Below, one piece after another: positions 11,522 through 24,500 of a stretch of DNA of 64,000 nt. Positions within the stretch are counted from its first letter, which is position 1. Each line of letters starts with the position of its first letter. The notes below the pieces were generated by a model, which worked only from the letters and a program-made list of their open reading frames with translations, had not been told where the DNA came from and did no database searches. The DNA comes from Skeletonema tropicum (lineage: Eukaryota; Bacillariophyta; Thalassiosirophyceae; Thalassiosirales; Thalassiosiraceae): the NCBI GenBank assembly GCA_037178625.1, contig CM074138.1, forward strand, positions 1,922,001-1,986,000, given 5' to 3'. Made by a program: the position numbers and the translations under genes.

Positions 11522-14500
11522 TCACGAAGTTGGAGCCTTGGAAGGTGCATGCGTTGGGGTTGGGGTGGGTTGAGGTGATGGAGGTACAGTTGGCACTTCG
11601 GTCGGCTGAGGCGATGGTAGAGCAGTTGGCTCTTGAGTGGGCTGAGGTGATGGCGGTACAGTTGGCTCTTGAGTTGGTCGACGTGATGGCGGTACAGTTG
11701 GCACTTCCGTTGGCAGAGGTGACGGTGGTACGCTCGGCAAATGAGTTGGCTCGGATGTTGGCGGTACAGTTGGTACTTCCGTTGGCAGAGGTGACGGTGG
11801 TACGCTCGGCAAATGAGTTGGCTCGGGTGATGGCGGGACAGTTGGCACTTCGGTCGGCTGAGGTGATGGTGGTACAGTTGGCTCTTGAGTTGGCTGAGGT
11901 GATGACGGGACAGTTGGCACTTCGGTCGGCTGAGGTGACGGTGGTACGCTCGGCAAATGAGTTGGCTGAGGTGATGACGGGACAGTTGGCACTTCGGTCG
12001 GCTGAGGTGATGGTGGTACAGTTGGCTCTTGAGTTGGCTGAGGTGATGGTAGTGCAGTTGGCACTTCGGTCGGCTGAGGCGACGGCGGTTCGGTTGGCTT
12101 GGACGAAGGAGAGCTTGTCGGCGTTGACGTAGTGGGACTAGCCGCTGGACTATCAGATGGCCCCAGCGTAGGAGAACTTGTCGGCTTCGATGTAATGGAA
12201 GTGGGGGTGTCTGCTGGAGTTGGAGTAGATGTTGGGCTATCAGATGGATTTGACGAAGGAGAGCTTGTCGGCTTCGATGTAATGGAAGTCGTTGATGGAG
12301 CAGATGTTGGGCTAGCAGATGGCTTGGACGAAGGAGAGCTTGTCGGCGTTGACGTAGTGGGACTGGCTACTGGACTATCAGATGGCCCCAGCGTAGGAGA
12401 GCTTGTCGGCTTCGATGTAATGGAAGTGGGGGTGTCTGCTGGAGTTGGAGGAGATGTTGGGCTATCAGATGGCTTGGACGAAGGAGAGCTTGTCGGCTTC
12501 GATGTAATGGAAGTGGGGGTGTCTGCTGGAGTTGGAGGAGATGTTGGGCTATCAGATGGCTTGGACGAAGGAGAGCTTGTCGGCGTTGACGTAGTGGGAC
12601 TAGCCGCTGGACTATCAGATGGCCCCAGCGTAGGAGAGCTTGTCGGCTTCGGACTAGCCACTGGACTATCAGATGGCCCCAGCGTAGGAGAGCTTGTCGG
12701 CTTCGATGTAATGGAAGTGGGGGTGTCTGCTGGAGTTGGAGTAGATGTTGGGCTATCAGATGGATTTGACGAAGGAGAGCTTGTCGGCTTCGATGAAATG
12801 GAAGTCGTTGATGGAGCAGATGTTGCGCTAGCAGATGGCTTGGACGAAGGAGAGCTTATCGGCGTTGACGTAGTGGGACTAGCCACTGGACTATCAGATG
12901 GCCCCAGCGTAGGAAAAGTTGTCGGCTTCGATGTAATGGAAGTGGGGGTGTCTGCTGGAGTTGGAGTAGATGTTGGGCTATCAGATGGATTTGATGAAGG
13001 AGAGCTTGTCGGCTTTGATGGAGGGGAAGTTGGAGTGACAGATGGGCTAGTAGATGGCATTAACAGAGGAGAACTTGTTGGCTTGGATGTAATGGAAGTG
13101 GGAGCAGATGTTGGGCTATCAGATGGCTTGGACGAAGGAGAACTTGTTAGCTGGGATGTAGTTGTTGTGGGAGTGACCGTTGGCGGAGGTATTGGAGGAT
13201 TCATCATTGGGTCATATTTGTAGCAGCAATATCTTTTAGTGTCGTTGGCACCTGTACTCGTACCTGCAACTTCCCCAAAACCACCTTTGTTTTGATTCCT
13301 CGCGCTCGCATTGCATTCAGTCTTCGCCAACTTCAAATCAACTCCACTGTCTACACGGCATCTGCATTGACCATTCAGAGAGTCAAGATCAAACCCCTGT
13401 AGAGTCACTCCCTGTGACTGTGACACGCAGTTACAGGCGGTGGCACAAGCACTTCCAATCACAACGTCATCAAATCGAAGTAAGTTATGTATCTCACCTT
13501 CAGCATTCGTGCACATTCCTTTCCCCATATAAGAGTAGTTCATGAGTTGAGGTCCGCATTGACTACCAGAAATAAAAGGAAAATTTGTTGCAGATGACAA
13601 AGGTGCTGATGTCGGATTAGTAAGAGGTGCTGGCGTCGGAGTACCTGTTGGCATGGATGATGGGCTACTAGATGGCTTTGACGACGGATAACTCGTCGGC
13701 GTCGATGTAGTGGGAGTGCCTGTAGGAGCAGATGTTGGACTATCGGATGGCTTTGACGACGGATAACTCGTCGGCGTCGATGTAGTGGGAGTGCCTGTAG
13801 GAGCAGATGTTGGACTATCGGATGGCTTCGACGACGGAGAACTCGTCGGCGTCGATGTAGTGGGAGTGCCTGTAGGAGCAGATGTTGGACTATCGGATGG
13901 CTTTGACGACGGATAACTCGTCGGCGTCGATGTAGTGGGAGTGCCTGTAGGAGCAGATGTTTGACTATCGGATGGCTTCGACGACGGATAACTCGTCGGC
14001 GTCGATGTAGTGGGAGTGCCTGTAGGAGCAGACGTTAGGATATCGGATGGCTTCGACGATGGAGAACTCGTCGGCGTCGATGTAGTGGGAGTGCCTGTAG
14101 GAGCAGATGTTGGACTATCGGATGGCTTCGACGATGGCGAACTTGTCGGTTGGGTAGATTTTGATGGATCAAAACTCGGCTTAAAACTTTGTTCACTTGA
14201 CTTAGAAGGCAATTCACCAGGTACGGAGGGATTCAACGATATCTGAGCTGATTCGGAAGGAGCCACACTAGGCTGAGACGGTGGCTCATTTGGTTTCGAA
14301 GGCAATTCACTAGGTGGAAATGACTGAGCAGGTTGACTTGGTTCACTTGATATTGACGGCGATTCACTAGGTAGAAATGTTGGCTGACGAGATGACGAGG
14401 GATTCAACGATGGCTCCACTGATGGCTGAGCTGATATGGCAGGATCCAAACTAGGCTGAGACGATGGTTCACTCGATATTGAAATTGAAGGCGATTCACT

Positions 14501-14614
14501 GGGTAGAAATGATGGTTGACGAGGTGCCGAGGGAATCAACGATGACTCAGACTCAGAAGAAGGCTGAGCAGATTCGGAAGGAACGTCGCTGCTCTGAAAA
14601 CTCGGTTTACTTGA
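11522..14614 (-). pseudogene. C-terminal part of the giant PS-repeat protein, cut off by mobile element A
   Basis: About 1030 codons rich in PSSKPSDSPTSAPT-type repeats. They enclose one cysteine-rich globular region of roughly 115 residues (coding positions near 13200-13570) with about a dozen Cys, including CATACNC and CRCRV motifs. The tail is PSPQPTEVPTVP-type repeats ending at a TGA. The frame joins exactly to the part upstream of element A: the codons on either side of the insertion read ESPSV then SSKPS. An ATG inside the element end would give a chimeric N-terminus, but I see no sign that it is used. Without the element this is the end of the gene described at 18541-27930. Confidence 0.8.
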
Positions 14615-15046
14615 TCGGCCCTCGGGGCCCCCGTTCATGGAGTGCAGAGCAGCGTAATAGGGGGCCGCAGGTGCCCTTCTATTACAGGTGGGAAAATTCA
14701 TTATTTTTCACCCCCATTATTCTACAGAGTTATAGGTAGGAATCAGTACATGTGTTTTTTAGTGAGAAGGTTTACTTTAGGGACACGTAGAGTCCTCGGT
14801 AGAGACTACCGGCGTAGGATCTGTATGTGTTCCTATGTAGAAAGCAAGAAGTACCTGTTGAAAGCGAGAAATTGACTGTACTAGATGCGCTTTTTGAGCA
14901 TCTATATCGGTCTGTACGAGAAAGAAATACAGGTTTTACACGGGCGTTAGTCGATTTAGTTTTTGTCTTTCTTCGTCGCGAGAAAATGTCTTTTTGTAAA
15001 ACTGTGCTTGATATATCGAATCGTGCGCTTGCAGATGTTTTACTGA

Positions 15047-16216
15047 TCACCAGATGCAGACGCTTAATTGAGTTGTTGTATTCTTTGTGGTGAGAAAGTG
15101 TCTGTTTTGTAAAACTGTGCAGTGATCAATTTTACTAATCACCAGATGAAGATCCTGCGAAGTAATCACTTGGGATTTCATGATCCTTCTTCGCTTCTTT
15201 CCACTTCTTGTTCGGGTTATGATGTCAGTAATCCTGGTTGTCAGGTCTGTCCTGTCTTTGATGAAATCGCCCTTGATTGCTGCTGCGTATGATGTTTTTG
15301 TGATTTCCTCTAACTTTCTCTTGCTATACCTCGTCTTCGACTCTTCTGCCTTCCCCTCCAAGTATTTCACCCAATTTGCTCGCTTCTTGTACGATTCGCA
15401 GAACTGGCCATTTTGCTTTCTCTTGCAATTTTTTAATCGGTTCGTTGAAATGTTGCTTCCGGTCCAGTATATGGCACTGTCCGACGGGTATGCTTGATCT
15501 TTGGAGCCAAGTGTTTTGCCTCTGCTGGTAGCCACGTACATTGTTCCAAGAAACTTGCTAATCTCCCACAACTCATCTGCTGGATCTATTATCATGCGGT
15601 TCCAGCGGTCTCCTTTGTCGAATCCAGCTTCGAGTCCTTGACAGCGGTGGATGGTGATGGCGTAGGCAATTTGCAATGGCATGAATAATGCGGTGCAGCA
15701 TCCCCTGTTGCAAATCTGCTCGTAGGGTGGGATTGGCACGTGCTGTGCGCAATAAGTTGGGGTAGGATGCATTTGTATCAGTATGAAATGAGTTAGTAGT
15801 GTTTTCGCAGAGAGTGGCAATTGTCTTGTGTCTTTCGTGTGTCAACTTTTACTCACCGTTGGGTTGTTCTTGTCCCATGGGTCCTCGCCTGGTGGTGGTT
15901 TGTATGTAGGGAAATCCACAACAATGTACTTCGGTAGGCTAACCTCACCTTTACCGTTTGGTCCAACGGAGCGATCCTTATCGTAAACGATCTCGACTAC
16001 TACCCCAATAGCTGAGACGTACAATCCTGAGTTGGGATCGATGTTGGCTGACTCCAAGCAAACATGTGCACCTACGCACACATCAAAGGTGTAGAATAGC
16101 CTCCTGCCGTAAAAGTGCAACTGGTATGCTGTGTTATTGCCCGCCATCCTGCTGCTGAATTGACACCTGAGCCTAGCTATTGGTACTTTCAGTCGTTCGT
16201 GTGTTTTGATCAGCAT
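15047..16216 (-). pseudogene. PIF1-type helicase C-terminal fragment in element A (frameshifted)
   Basis: Exons about 15857-16216 and 15047-15742, by comparison with copy B. The first exon carries the CVGAHVCLES... GLYVSAIGVVVEIVYD region and the second PLQIAYAITIHRCQG and MYVATSRGKT, which match the last helicase motifs of PIF1/RecD-like enzymes. Walker A and B are absent. A 4-base deletion relative to copies B and C shifts the frame near the end and replaces the normal C-terminus with an unrelated tail of about 50 residues. Confidence 0.65.
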
Positions 16217-16335
16217 GTCTACGTAGGCAGTTGCATTTGTTTATTAGGTAAAATTGTTCAGTGATCGATTATACTAAAATGATTCAATAAGCAAGCGATA
16301 CTTAGTGCGGCAGTGCACATGCACACAAAATAAAC

Positions 16336-17116
16336 TCACATGATAGTTGAATCAGGAGAGGCCTTCTCTCCGACAGGTACCGGTTTAGACTTTTTCGTGA
16401 CAGCACCTTTCTCGGACAAATCCGGTTCATCATCATCTTGAACAGGCTGATCACGGGAGCCCGAATGAGTTTTGTCTTCAAGTACAAGTTTCCCGTTCTC
16501 ATCACTGGTGTGAAGTTGAAGGTTGAAAAAAAAACTTGTAAGTAAAAAGGAAAGACAGAATTTGTAAAACGGTACAATGAACAAAAATACCAAAATCATT
16601 GAACCACACGAAGGTTAACCTTCTCTCTTACCAAAAATGCTCACAATTTGAAGTGTACGGCGCTTGGCTTGTACCTCCTTTCTGAGCAATAGCGGCAAAC
16701 ATTAAGAAGTTGACCGCTGCAGACACCAGATCATCTTTGTCAGTAGAATCAGTCTTACCAACTGGGACATTCGGGTAATGTTCAGACAGTTCATTCAGGA
16801 TGTACTTGATTGACCCGACTTCAAAGACGGAAAGAGCAGAAAAGAGCAGTTGTTCCTTCTCCAACTTGGCAACGTCAAACCCATCGCCTAATGCAACAGA
16901 CGCTAGCAGCAAGAAGATACGATCGTCGGTACGCACCAAACGCCAATTGATGTCTGTTACGCTCAATGCAATGACAGGAGCCGACGGTTTAGCGGCAGTC
17001 TTGACCCCTGACGAAGTAAGACGTGCATCGACATTGCTCCGATTCCGCACGGCACGGAAGCCCTTACCATTACTACCAACGGTGGATATAACTGGATTTG
17101 TGTTGCCAAACTTCAT
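16336..17116 (-). CDS. Unknown two-exon protein of the 3.9-kb element (copy A)
   Basis: Same gene as at 35648 and 42523. Exons 16632-17116 and 16336-16504 join at a GT-AG intron to give about 217 residues. The N-terminal part is moderately basic. The middle is helical and hydrophobic (IFLLLASVALGDGFD), and the C-terminal exon is acidic then Lys-rich. I recognise no family. It is preserved intact in all three copies, which suggests a function for the element. Confidence 0.55.
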
Positions 17117-18540
17117 TATTTATTCGGACAATGTAGAAATGTGATGATGTAAATGATGCAATGCATAATTTATGAGAGCTGTTGAACGGCTCGACAACGT
17201 ACAAACTGCCTACATAACCGCCGCCAACGCACCAGCGCAATAATCAGCAGAGAACAATGCAATCAATAACCAACCACGTCATGAAGTAAACGAGTTCCTT
17301 CGTAAGCTACGTCGGCAACACAAGATCTTGTGGTTCAACACATCGACAACACGTCGACAAAAAGATTCAGCTCAACACAAGACGTCGACGTGGAGTTAAG
17401 AACTGACGTATTGATCAGTACGTGGCCAAAGATCGGCAGTTATTCAAATGCAAACACGTCGGCAACCAACGTCGGCGTCTATTTAGACTTGCATCAATAG
17501 ACGACTCGGCAGATAATGTAATTGAGCCAATGTCGACCTGAGTACTTGCTGCATGAACTTAAATACTTTTTTGTTCATTGGATTTTGCCAACACCTGACT
17601 TCTGGTACTTTGTGACGTAAGACGATTGGAATCAAGTGTACTAATTCCTTAAGTAACGAAGTTTACCACGTCACTCAGAGAAAAAATTAAGAAAATAGAG
17701 GGTGACGGGGATGCACACCGGAAAGAACGAAGAAGCTCATCGACAATCTGACTTAATTAGCCTGGAAAAGTCCTTTTTAGCACAAATCAAGCGATTTTTA
17801 GATCTAAATCATAAGATATAGCATCTAAATGACAATCAAAATGGGCATTTCAGCGGGGATGGGAGGGGGGAAAATCCCAACACTTCAAGTTGAAGTTCCG
17901 GAAGTAATTCAGAGCAAAGCACGTAGCTACGCTACTTTGGATCTCCCCGATGGAAAAGATATGCCTTGTACGCTGGCCCACGCCCACGAAACGCCAACAA
18001 AACTTACGACCGTTAGAACAATGACAGCTACCACGCCTTTTCTCATTCTTGAGACCTTTTGATTCAAATTTTTTGTGGCCTGTCTCCATGCAATTAGAAC
18101 CGCTGATGAAGGTGGCTAAGCTCCACCGAAACTCGTAATTAATGAATCATAAAGAGTTCGGTTATATTGCTTACTACCATCATCTGGAAAAACTCCTAGC
18201 TTGTAATAAGGACTTCGTGGCTTATTGCATTCAAGACATTTCTTTTCACATTGATAAAGATTGACAACGTCATTGCAGAGCAACTTTATAGCCGTATTCT
18301 ATTGTAAAGAGACTAATTGGTAAAATTGTGCACAGCACAATTATACCAATTAAGGCCAACGTCATTGCAGAGCAACTTTATAGCCGAATTCCGTTGTATA
18401 AAGACTACTGACAAGCCACACAGCAAATGGCCAACAGCAAGATGACGACACAATACTTTACAGGCCCCGAGGGCCCGCGCTGAACCCGCCACATACACCG
18501 CTGCACGCCACCACTATTGCACCATTCTGCGCGCCCCTGT

Positions 18541-21500
18541 TTATACTGAAGGCGATTCAAATGGTTGACGAGATGCCGAGGGAATCAACGATGGCTCAGA
18601 AGAAGGCTGAGCAGATTCGGAAGGAACATCGCTGCTCTGAAAACTCGACTCACTTGATATTGACGGCGATTCACTAGGTAGAAATGTTGGCTGACGAGAT
18701 GACGAGGGATTCAACGATGGCTCCACTGATGGCCAAGCTGATACGGTAGGAGCGACACTAGGCTGAGACGATGGTTCACTCGATATTGAAATTGAAGGCG
18801 ATTCACTGGGTAGAAATGATGGTTGACGAGATGCCGAGGGATTCAACGATGACTCAGACTCAGAAGGCTGAGCAGATTCGGAAGGAACGTCGCTGCTCTG
18901 AAAACTCGGTTCACTTGATACTGAAGGCGATTCAAATGGTTGATGAGATGCCGAGGGAATCAACGATGGCTCAGAAGAAGGCTGAGCAGATTCGGAAGGA
19001 ACATCGCTGCTCTGAAAACTCGACTCACTTGATATTGAAGGCGATACATTTTGAGGTAACATCATCGGAGGACTGAAATTTTGGTTTGGTTTGACTGAGA
19101 TTACCAAGTCATCCGTGTCATCATAGCCGCCATTCGTGCAACTATTCGTATTCGCAGTCTTACTCAGATACATAAAATTCGCACGAACAGCTTGCAATGA
19201 CCCCTGGGGTAACGTATACGAAGCTGTCATGATTTGCACTCCTCCACCTCCACACTGTTGATTTTCACCAATCTGAATCCAGACAGGATCTGAAGCGTCA
19301 CTTGCATAATAAAAGGCGATATAATCGCTAGATCCAGTATTCCAACACCAAACAGTCGCTGAGATGGTAACAACAACACCCTCAGTAAAGCCATCACCAC
19401 TGCCAGAGGTCTGCGTCACAACAATCTTGTCAAGAGATTCATCAATGTGGTACACTCCCAAATTTCCATCATTACAAGAGTTCAAGGTGTTTGGTCTATT
19501 GGGTTCAATCCCATTTGTCATAGTTCCTCGACCATCCAGAAGAATTCCTGAGTCACATGACGAACCAATACTACATCTGGGTGCACCAAGCGCAGAATCG
19601 AAAAAAGCGAATTGAGGTCCAGATGGTGGGGCCACACTTGGCAGAGAACTCGGAAAAGATGATGGCATACCAGATGCCAAGGGAGCCAATGATGGCATGT
19701 GTGATGGCTGCGCAGATTCAGTTGGAATAAAACTTGGTTGAGAACTCGGCGAATTGGACATTGAGGGCAATGCACTCAGTGTAAACGACGGAACAACAGA
19801 TGCCGAAGGAGCCAATGAAGGCAAATGTGAGGGTTGCGCAGATTCAGACGGAATGAAACTTGGCAGTGCACTTGGCGAACCCGACTTTGACGGAGATCCA
19901 CTAGGCATTGAAGATGGAGAAGCCGAGGGATTCGAGCTAGGCTTTAAAGATGGCTGCGCAGACTTCGAAGGCCCAAAACTCGGCTGTGCACTTGGCGAAC
20001 CCGACTTTGACGGAGATCCACTGGGAATGAGAGATAGAGACGCCGAAGGGTTCGAACTAGGAATTGATGATGGCTGTAGAGACTTAGAAGGCCCAAAACT
20101 TGGCTGTGCACTTGGCGAACCCGACTTTGACGGAGATCCACTGGGCACTGAAGATAGAGACTCCGAGGGGTTCAAACTAGGACGTGATGATGGCTGCACA
20201 GACTTAGAAGGCCCAAAACTTGGCTGTGCACTTGGCGAACCCGACTTTGACGGAGATCCACTGGGCACTGAAGATGGAGACTCCGAGGGGTTCAAACTAG
20301 GAATTGATGATGGCTGCACAGACATAGAAGGCCCAAAACTTGGCTGTGCACTTGGCGAAAAAGACTTTGACGGAGATCCACTGGGCAATGAAGATGGAGA
20401 CGTCGAGGGATTCGAACTAGGCATTGATGATGGCTGTAGAGACTTAGAAGGCCAAAAACTCGGATGTGCACTTGGCGAAAAAGACTTTGACGGAGATCCG
20501 CTAGGCAAGAGAGATGGGGACACCAAAGGGCTTGAACTTGGAACCGATGAAGGCGCACCAGAAGAGGATGGATTGGACGAGGGAGTTGAAGACGGTGCTC
20601 CAGATGCAGATGGGCCCAAACTGGGCTCCGACGAAGGCTGGCTCGATTTTGAAGGGGTGCTACTTGGTTGAGACGAAGGAGCACCAGAAGAGGATGGATT
20701 GGACGAGGGAGTTGAAGACGGTGCTCCAGATGCAGATGGGCCCAAACTGGGCTCCGACGAAGGCTGGCTCGATTTTGAAGGGGTGCTACTTGGTTGAGAC
20801 GAAGGAGCACCAGAAGAGGATGGATTGGACGAGGGAGTTGAAGACGGTGCTCCAGATGCAGATGGGCCCAAACTGGGCTCCGACGAAGGCTGGCTCGATT
20901 TTGAAGGGGTGCTACTTGGTTGAGACGAAGGAGCACCAGAAGAGGATGGATTGGACGAGGGAGTTGAAGACGGTGCTCCAGATGCAGATGGGCCCAAACT
21001 GGGCTCCGACGAAGGCTGGCTCGATTTTGAAGGGGTGCTACTTGGTTGAGACGAAGGCACACCAGAAGAGGATGGATTGGACGAGGGAGTTGAAGACGGT
21101 GCTCCAGATGCAGATGGGCCCAAACTGGGCTCCGACGAAGGCTGGCTCGATTTTGAAGGGGTGCTACTTGGTTGAGACGAAGGCACACCAGAAGAGGATG
21201 GATTGGACGAGGGAGTTGAAGACGGTGCTCCAGATGCAGATGGGCCCAAACTGGGCTCCGACGAAGGCTGGCTCGATTTTGAAGGGGTGCTACTTGGTTG
21301 AGACGAAGGAGCACCAGAAGAGGATGGATTGGACGAGGGAGTTGAAGACGGTGCTCCAGATGCAGATGGGCCCAAACTGGGCTCCGACGAAGGCTGGCTC
21401 GATTTTGAAGGGGTGCTACTTGGTTGAGACGAAGGCACACCAGAAGAGGATGGATTGGACGAGGGAGTTGAAGACGGTGCTCCAGATGCAGATGGGCCCA

Positions 21501-24500
21501 AACTGGGCTCCGACGAAGGCTGGCTCGATTTTGAAGGGGTGCTACTTGGTTGAGACGAAGGCACACCAGAAGAGGATGGATTGGACGAGGGAGTTGAAGA
21601 CGGTGCTCCAGATGCAGATGGGCCCAAACTGGGCTCCGACGAAGGCTGGCTCGATTTTGAAGGGGTGCTACTTGGTTGAGACGAAGGCACACCAGAAGAG
21701 GATGGATTGGACGAGGGAGTTGAAGACGGTGCTCCAGATGCAGATGGGCCCAAACTGGGCTCCGACGAAGGCTGGCTCGATTTTGAAGGGGTGCTACTTG
21801 GTTGAGACGAAGGAGCACCAGAAGAGGATGGATTGGACGAGGGAGTTGAAGACGGTGCTCCAGATGCAGATGGGCCCAAACTGGGCTCCGACGAAGGCTG
21901 GCTCGATTTTGAAGGGGTGCTACTTGGTTGAGACGAAGGCACACCAGAAGAGGATGGATTGGACGAGGGAGTTGAAGACGGTGCTCCAGATGCAGATGGG
22001 CCCAAACTGGGCTCCGACGAAGGCTGGCTCGATTTTGAAGGGGTGCTACTTGGTTGAGACGAAGGAGCACCAGAAGAGGATGGATTGGACGAGGGAGTTG
22101 AAGACGGTGCTCCAGATGCAGATGGGCCCAAACTGGGCTCCGACGAAGGCTGGCTCGATTTTGAAGGGGTGCTACTTGGTTGAGACGAAGGCACACCAGA
22201 AGAGGATGGATTGGACGAGGGAGTTGAAGACGGTGCTCCAGATGCAGATGGGCCCAAACTGGGCTCCGACGAAGGCTGGCTCGATTTTGAAGGGGTGCTA
22301 CTTGGTTGAGACGAAGGAGCACCAGAAGAGGATGGATTGGACGAGGGAGTTGAAGACGGTGCTCCAGATGCAGATGGGCCCAAACTGGGCTCCGACGAAG
22401 GCTGGCTCGATTTTGAAGGGGTGCTACTTGGTTGAGACGAAGGCACACCAGAAGAGGATGGATTCGAAGAGGGAGTTGAAGACGGTGCTCCAGATGCAGA
22501 TGGGCCCAAACTGGGCTCCGACGAAGGCTGGCTCGATTTTGAAGGGGTGCTACTTGGTTGAGACGAAGGCGCACCAGAAGAGGATGGATTCGAAGAGGGA
22601 GTTGAAGACGGTGCTCCAGATGCAGATGGGCCCAAACTGGGCTCCGACGAAGGCTGGCTCGATTTTGAAGGGGTGCTACTTGGTTGAGACGAAGGCGCAC
22701 CAGAAGAGGATGGATTGGACGAGGGAGTTGAAGACGGTGCTCCAGATGCAGATGGGCCCAAACTGGGCTCCGATGAAGGCTGGCTCGATTTTGAAGGGGT
22801 GCTACTTGGTTGAGACGAAGGCGCACCAGAAGAGGATGGATTGGACGAGGGAGTTGAAGACGGTGCTCCAGATGGGCTCAAACTGGGCTTTGATGATGGT
22901 TGCGCAGATGCTGAGGGTGGCAATGATGGTTCGTATCTCTGTGATGGCTGCGGAGATCTTGATGGAAATGAACTTTGCATAGAACTTGGTGAATTTGATG
23001 TTGAGGGAGCCTCAGTGGGGTTGTAAGATGGCTCACCAGACTGAGAGGGAGCCAAACTAGGTTCTGTTGATGGCTTTGAAGATTTAGATGGCACCATGCT
23101 TGGCTGAAAACTTGGCACACTTGACTTTGATGGAGGTACAGTTGGCTGACCACTCGGCGCAACTGTGTTAGAGGGAGATTCACTCGGCATTGAAGATGGC
23201 TCACCAGACATAGAGGGAGCCAAACTAGGCTTTGATGATGGCTGCACAGATTTTGAAGGTACAATACTTGGCTGACTACTCGGCTCACTTGACTTTGAGG
23301 GAGATTCACTCGGCATTAACGTTGGCTCACCAGACGCTGAGGGGTTTGAACTAGGCTCTGATGATGGTTTAGCAGATTTAGAAGGCACAATACTTGGCTG
23401 TGCACTCGGCGTACCCGACTTTGATGGAGTTCCACTCGGCAGTAAAGATGGCTCACCAGACGCAGAGGGAGCCAAGCTATGCTGCAATGATGGCTGTGAA
23501 GATTTAGAAGGCACTATACTTGGCTGTGCACTCGGCGTACCCGACTTTGACGGAGATCCACTCGGCATTAAAGACTGCTCATCAGACGCAGAGGGATTCA
23601 ACGATGGCCGGAGAGATGGTGCTGGAGAACGCGTCGGCTGATTGGTTGGTCCAGGAGATGGAGGCATGGAAGGACTTAGTGTTGGAGGAGGTGATGGCTG
23701 ATTTGTCGGTGCAGAAGATGGAGGCATGGTAGGATTTGATGTTGGAGAACGCGTCGGCTGATTTGTGGGCACAGGAGATGGAGGCATGGTAGGATTTGAT
23801 GTTGGAGAAGGTGATGGCTGATTTGTGGGCACAGGAGATGGAGGCATGGTAGGATTTGATGTTGGAGAAGGTGATGGCTGATTTGTGGGCACAGGAGATG
23901 GAGGCATGGTAGGATTTGATGTTGGAGAAGAGGTTGGCTGATTTGTCGGTGCAGAAGATGGAGGCATGGTAGGATTTGATGTTGGAGAAGAGGTTGGCTG
24001 ATTAGTGGGCGGTAAAGATGGAGGCATGGTAGGATTTGATGTTGGAGAAGAGGTTGGCTGATTAGTGGGCGGTAAAGATGGAGGCATGGTAGGATTTGGT
24101 GTTGGAGAAGGCGTGGGCTGATTGGTTGGTCCAGGAGATGGAGGCATGGTGGGATTAAGTGTTGGAGAAGGCGTTGGCTGACTAGTCGGTCCAGAAGATG
24201 GAGGTCTCGAAGAAGGCGGAGCTGTTAAAGTAATTGCGGGAGATGAAGTGACTACATTGGTTGGCTGAGGAGTAGGCGGCGAAGTGGGAAGATGTGAAGG
24301 CGCTGATGTCGGTCTTGGAGTTGGCTTTGTAGTAGAAGGAACTGGCGTTGGTTTCAAAGTTGTTGGTGCAGGGGTTGGAAGACGCGATGGCTCTGGTGTT
24401 AATTCCTGCGTGATGGTCAATGCAACTGCATTTATCTCTACATTCTGGCTATATCCATCACCTTCCCGAAACACTGTTGCAGATCCCCTTGCTTGCACAA

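Larger units (their letters stand above)
14615..18543 (-). mobile_element. 3.9-kb Helitron-like element, copy A
   Basis: Inverted copy of the elements at 34238 and 41113, close to identical except for small indels. These include a 4-base deletion in its helicase fragment and about 17 extra bases near 17930. In element orientation it runs from TAAACAGGGGCGC to GAGGGCCGA. GGCCC-TCG-GGGCC lies about 70 bases inside the 5' end and its inverse GGCCC-CGA-GGGCC lies at the 3' end. There is no long inverted or direct terminal repeat. The neighbouring gene repeat at about 18896-18935 preserves the uninterrupted target, which shows insertion between A and T with at most one duplicated base. A PIF1 helicase fragment inside fits a Helitron or Helentron relative; that classification is inferred. 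Confidence 0.85.

Noticed and set aside
12099..13223. Plus-strand 374-codon Gly/Val/Asp-rich frame
   Set aside because: Antisense shadow of the PT/PS repeats of the giant gene.
20514..22982. Long open frames on the plus strand (822 codons) and in a second minus frame at 20292-22826
   Set aside because: They are by-products of the 126-base repeat, whose length is a multiple of three and which has no stop in these frames. The PS-repeat frame joins flanking domains and introns; these do not.
23630..24200. CRISPR-like regular repeats
   Set aside because: Units are contiguous coding repeats without unique spacers, in a eukaryotic gene.
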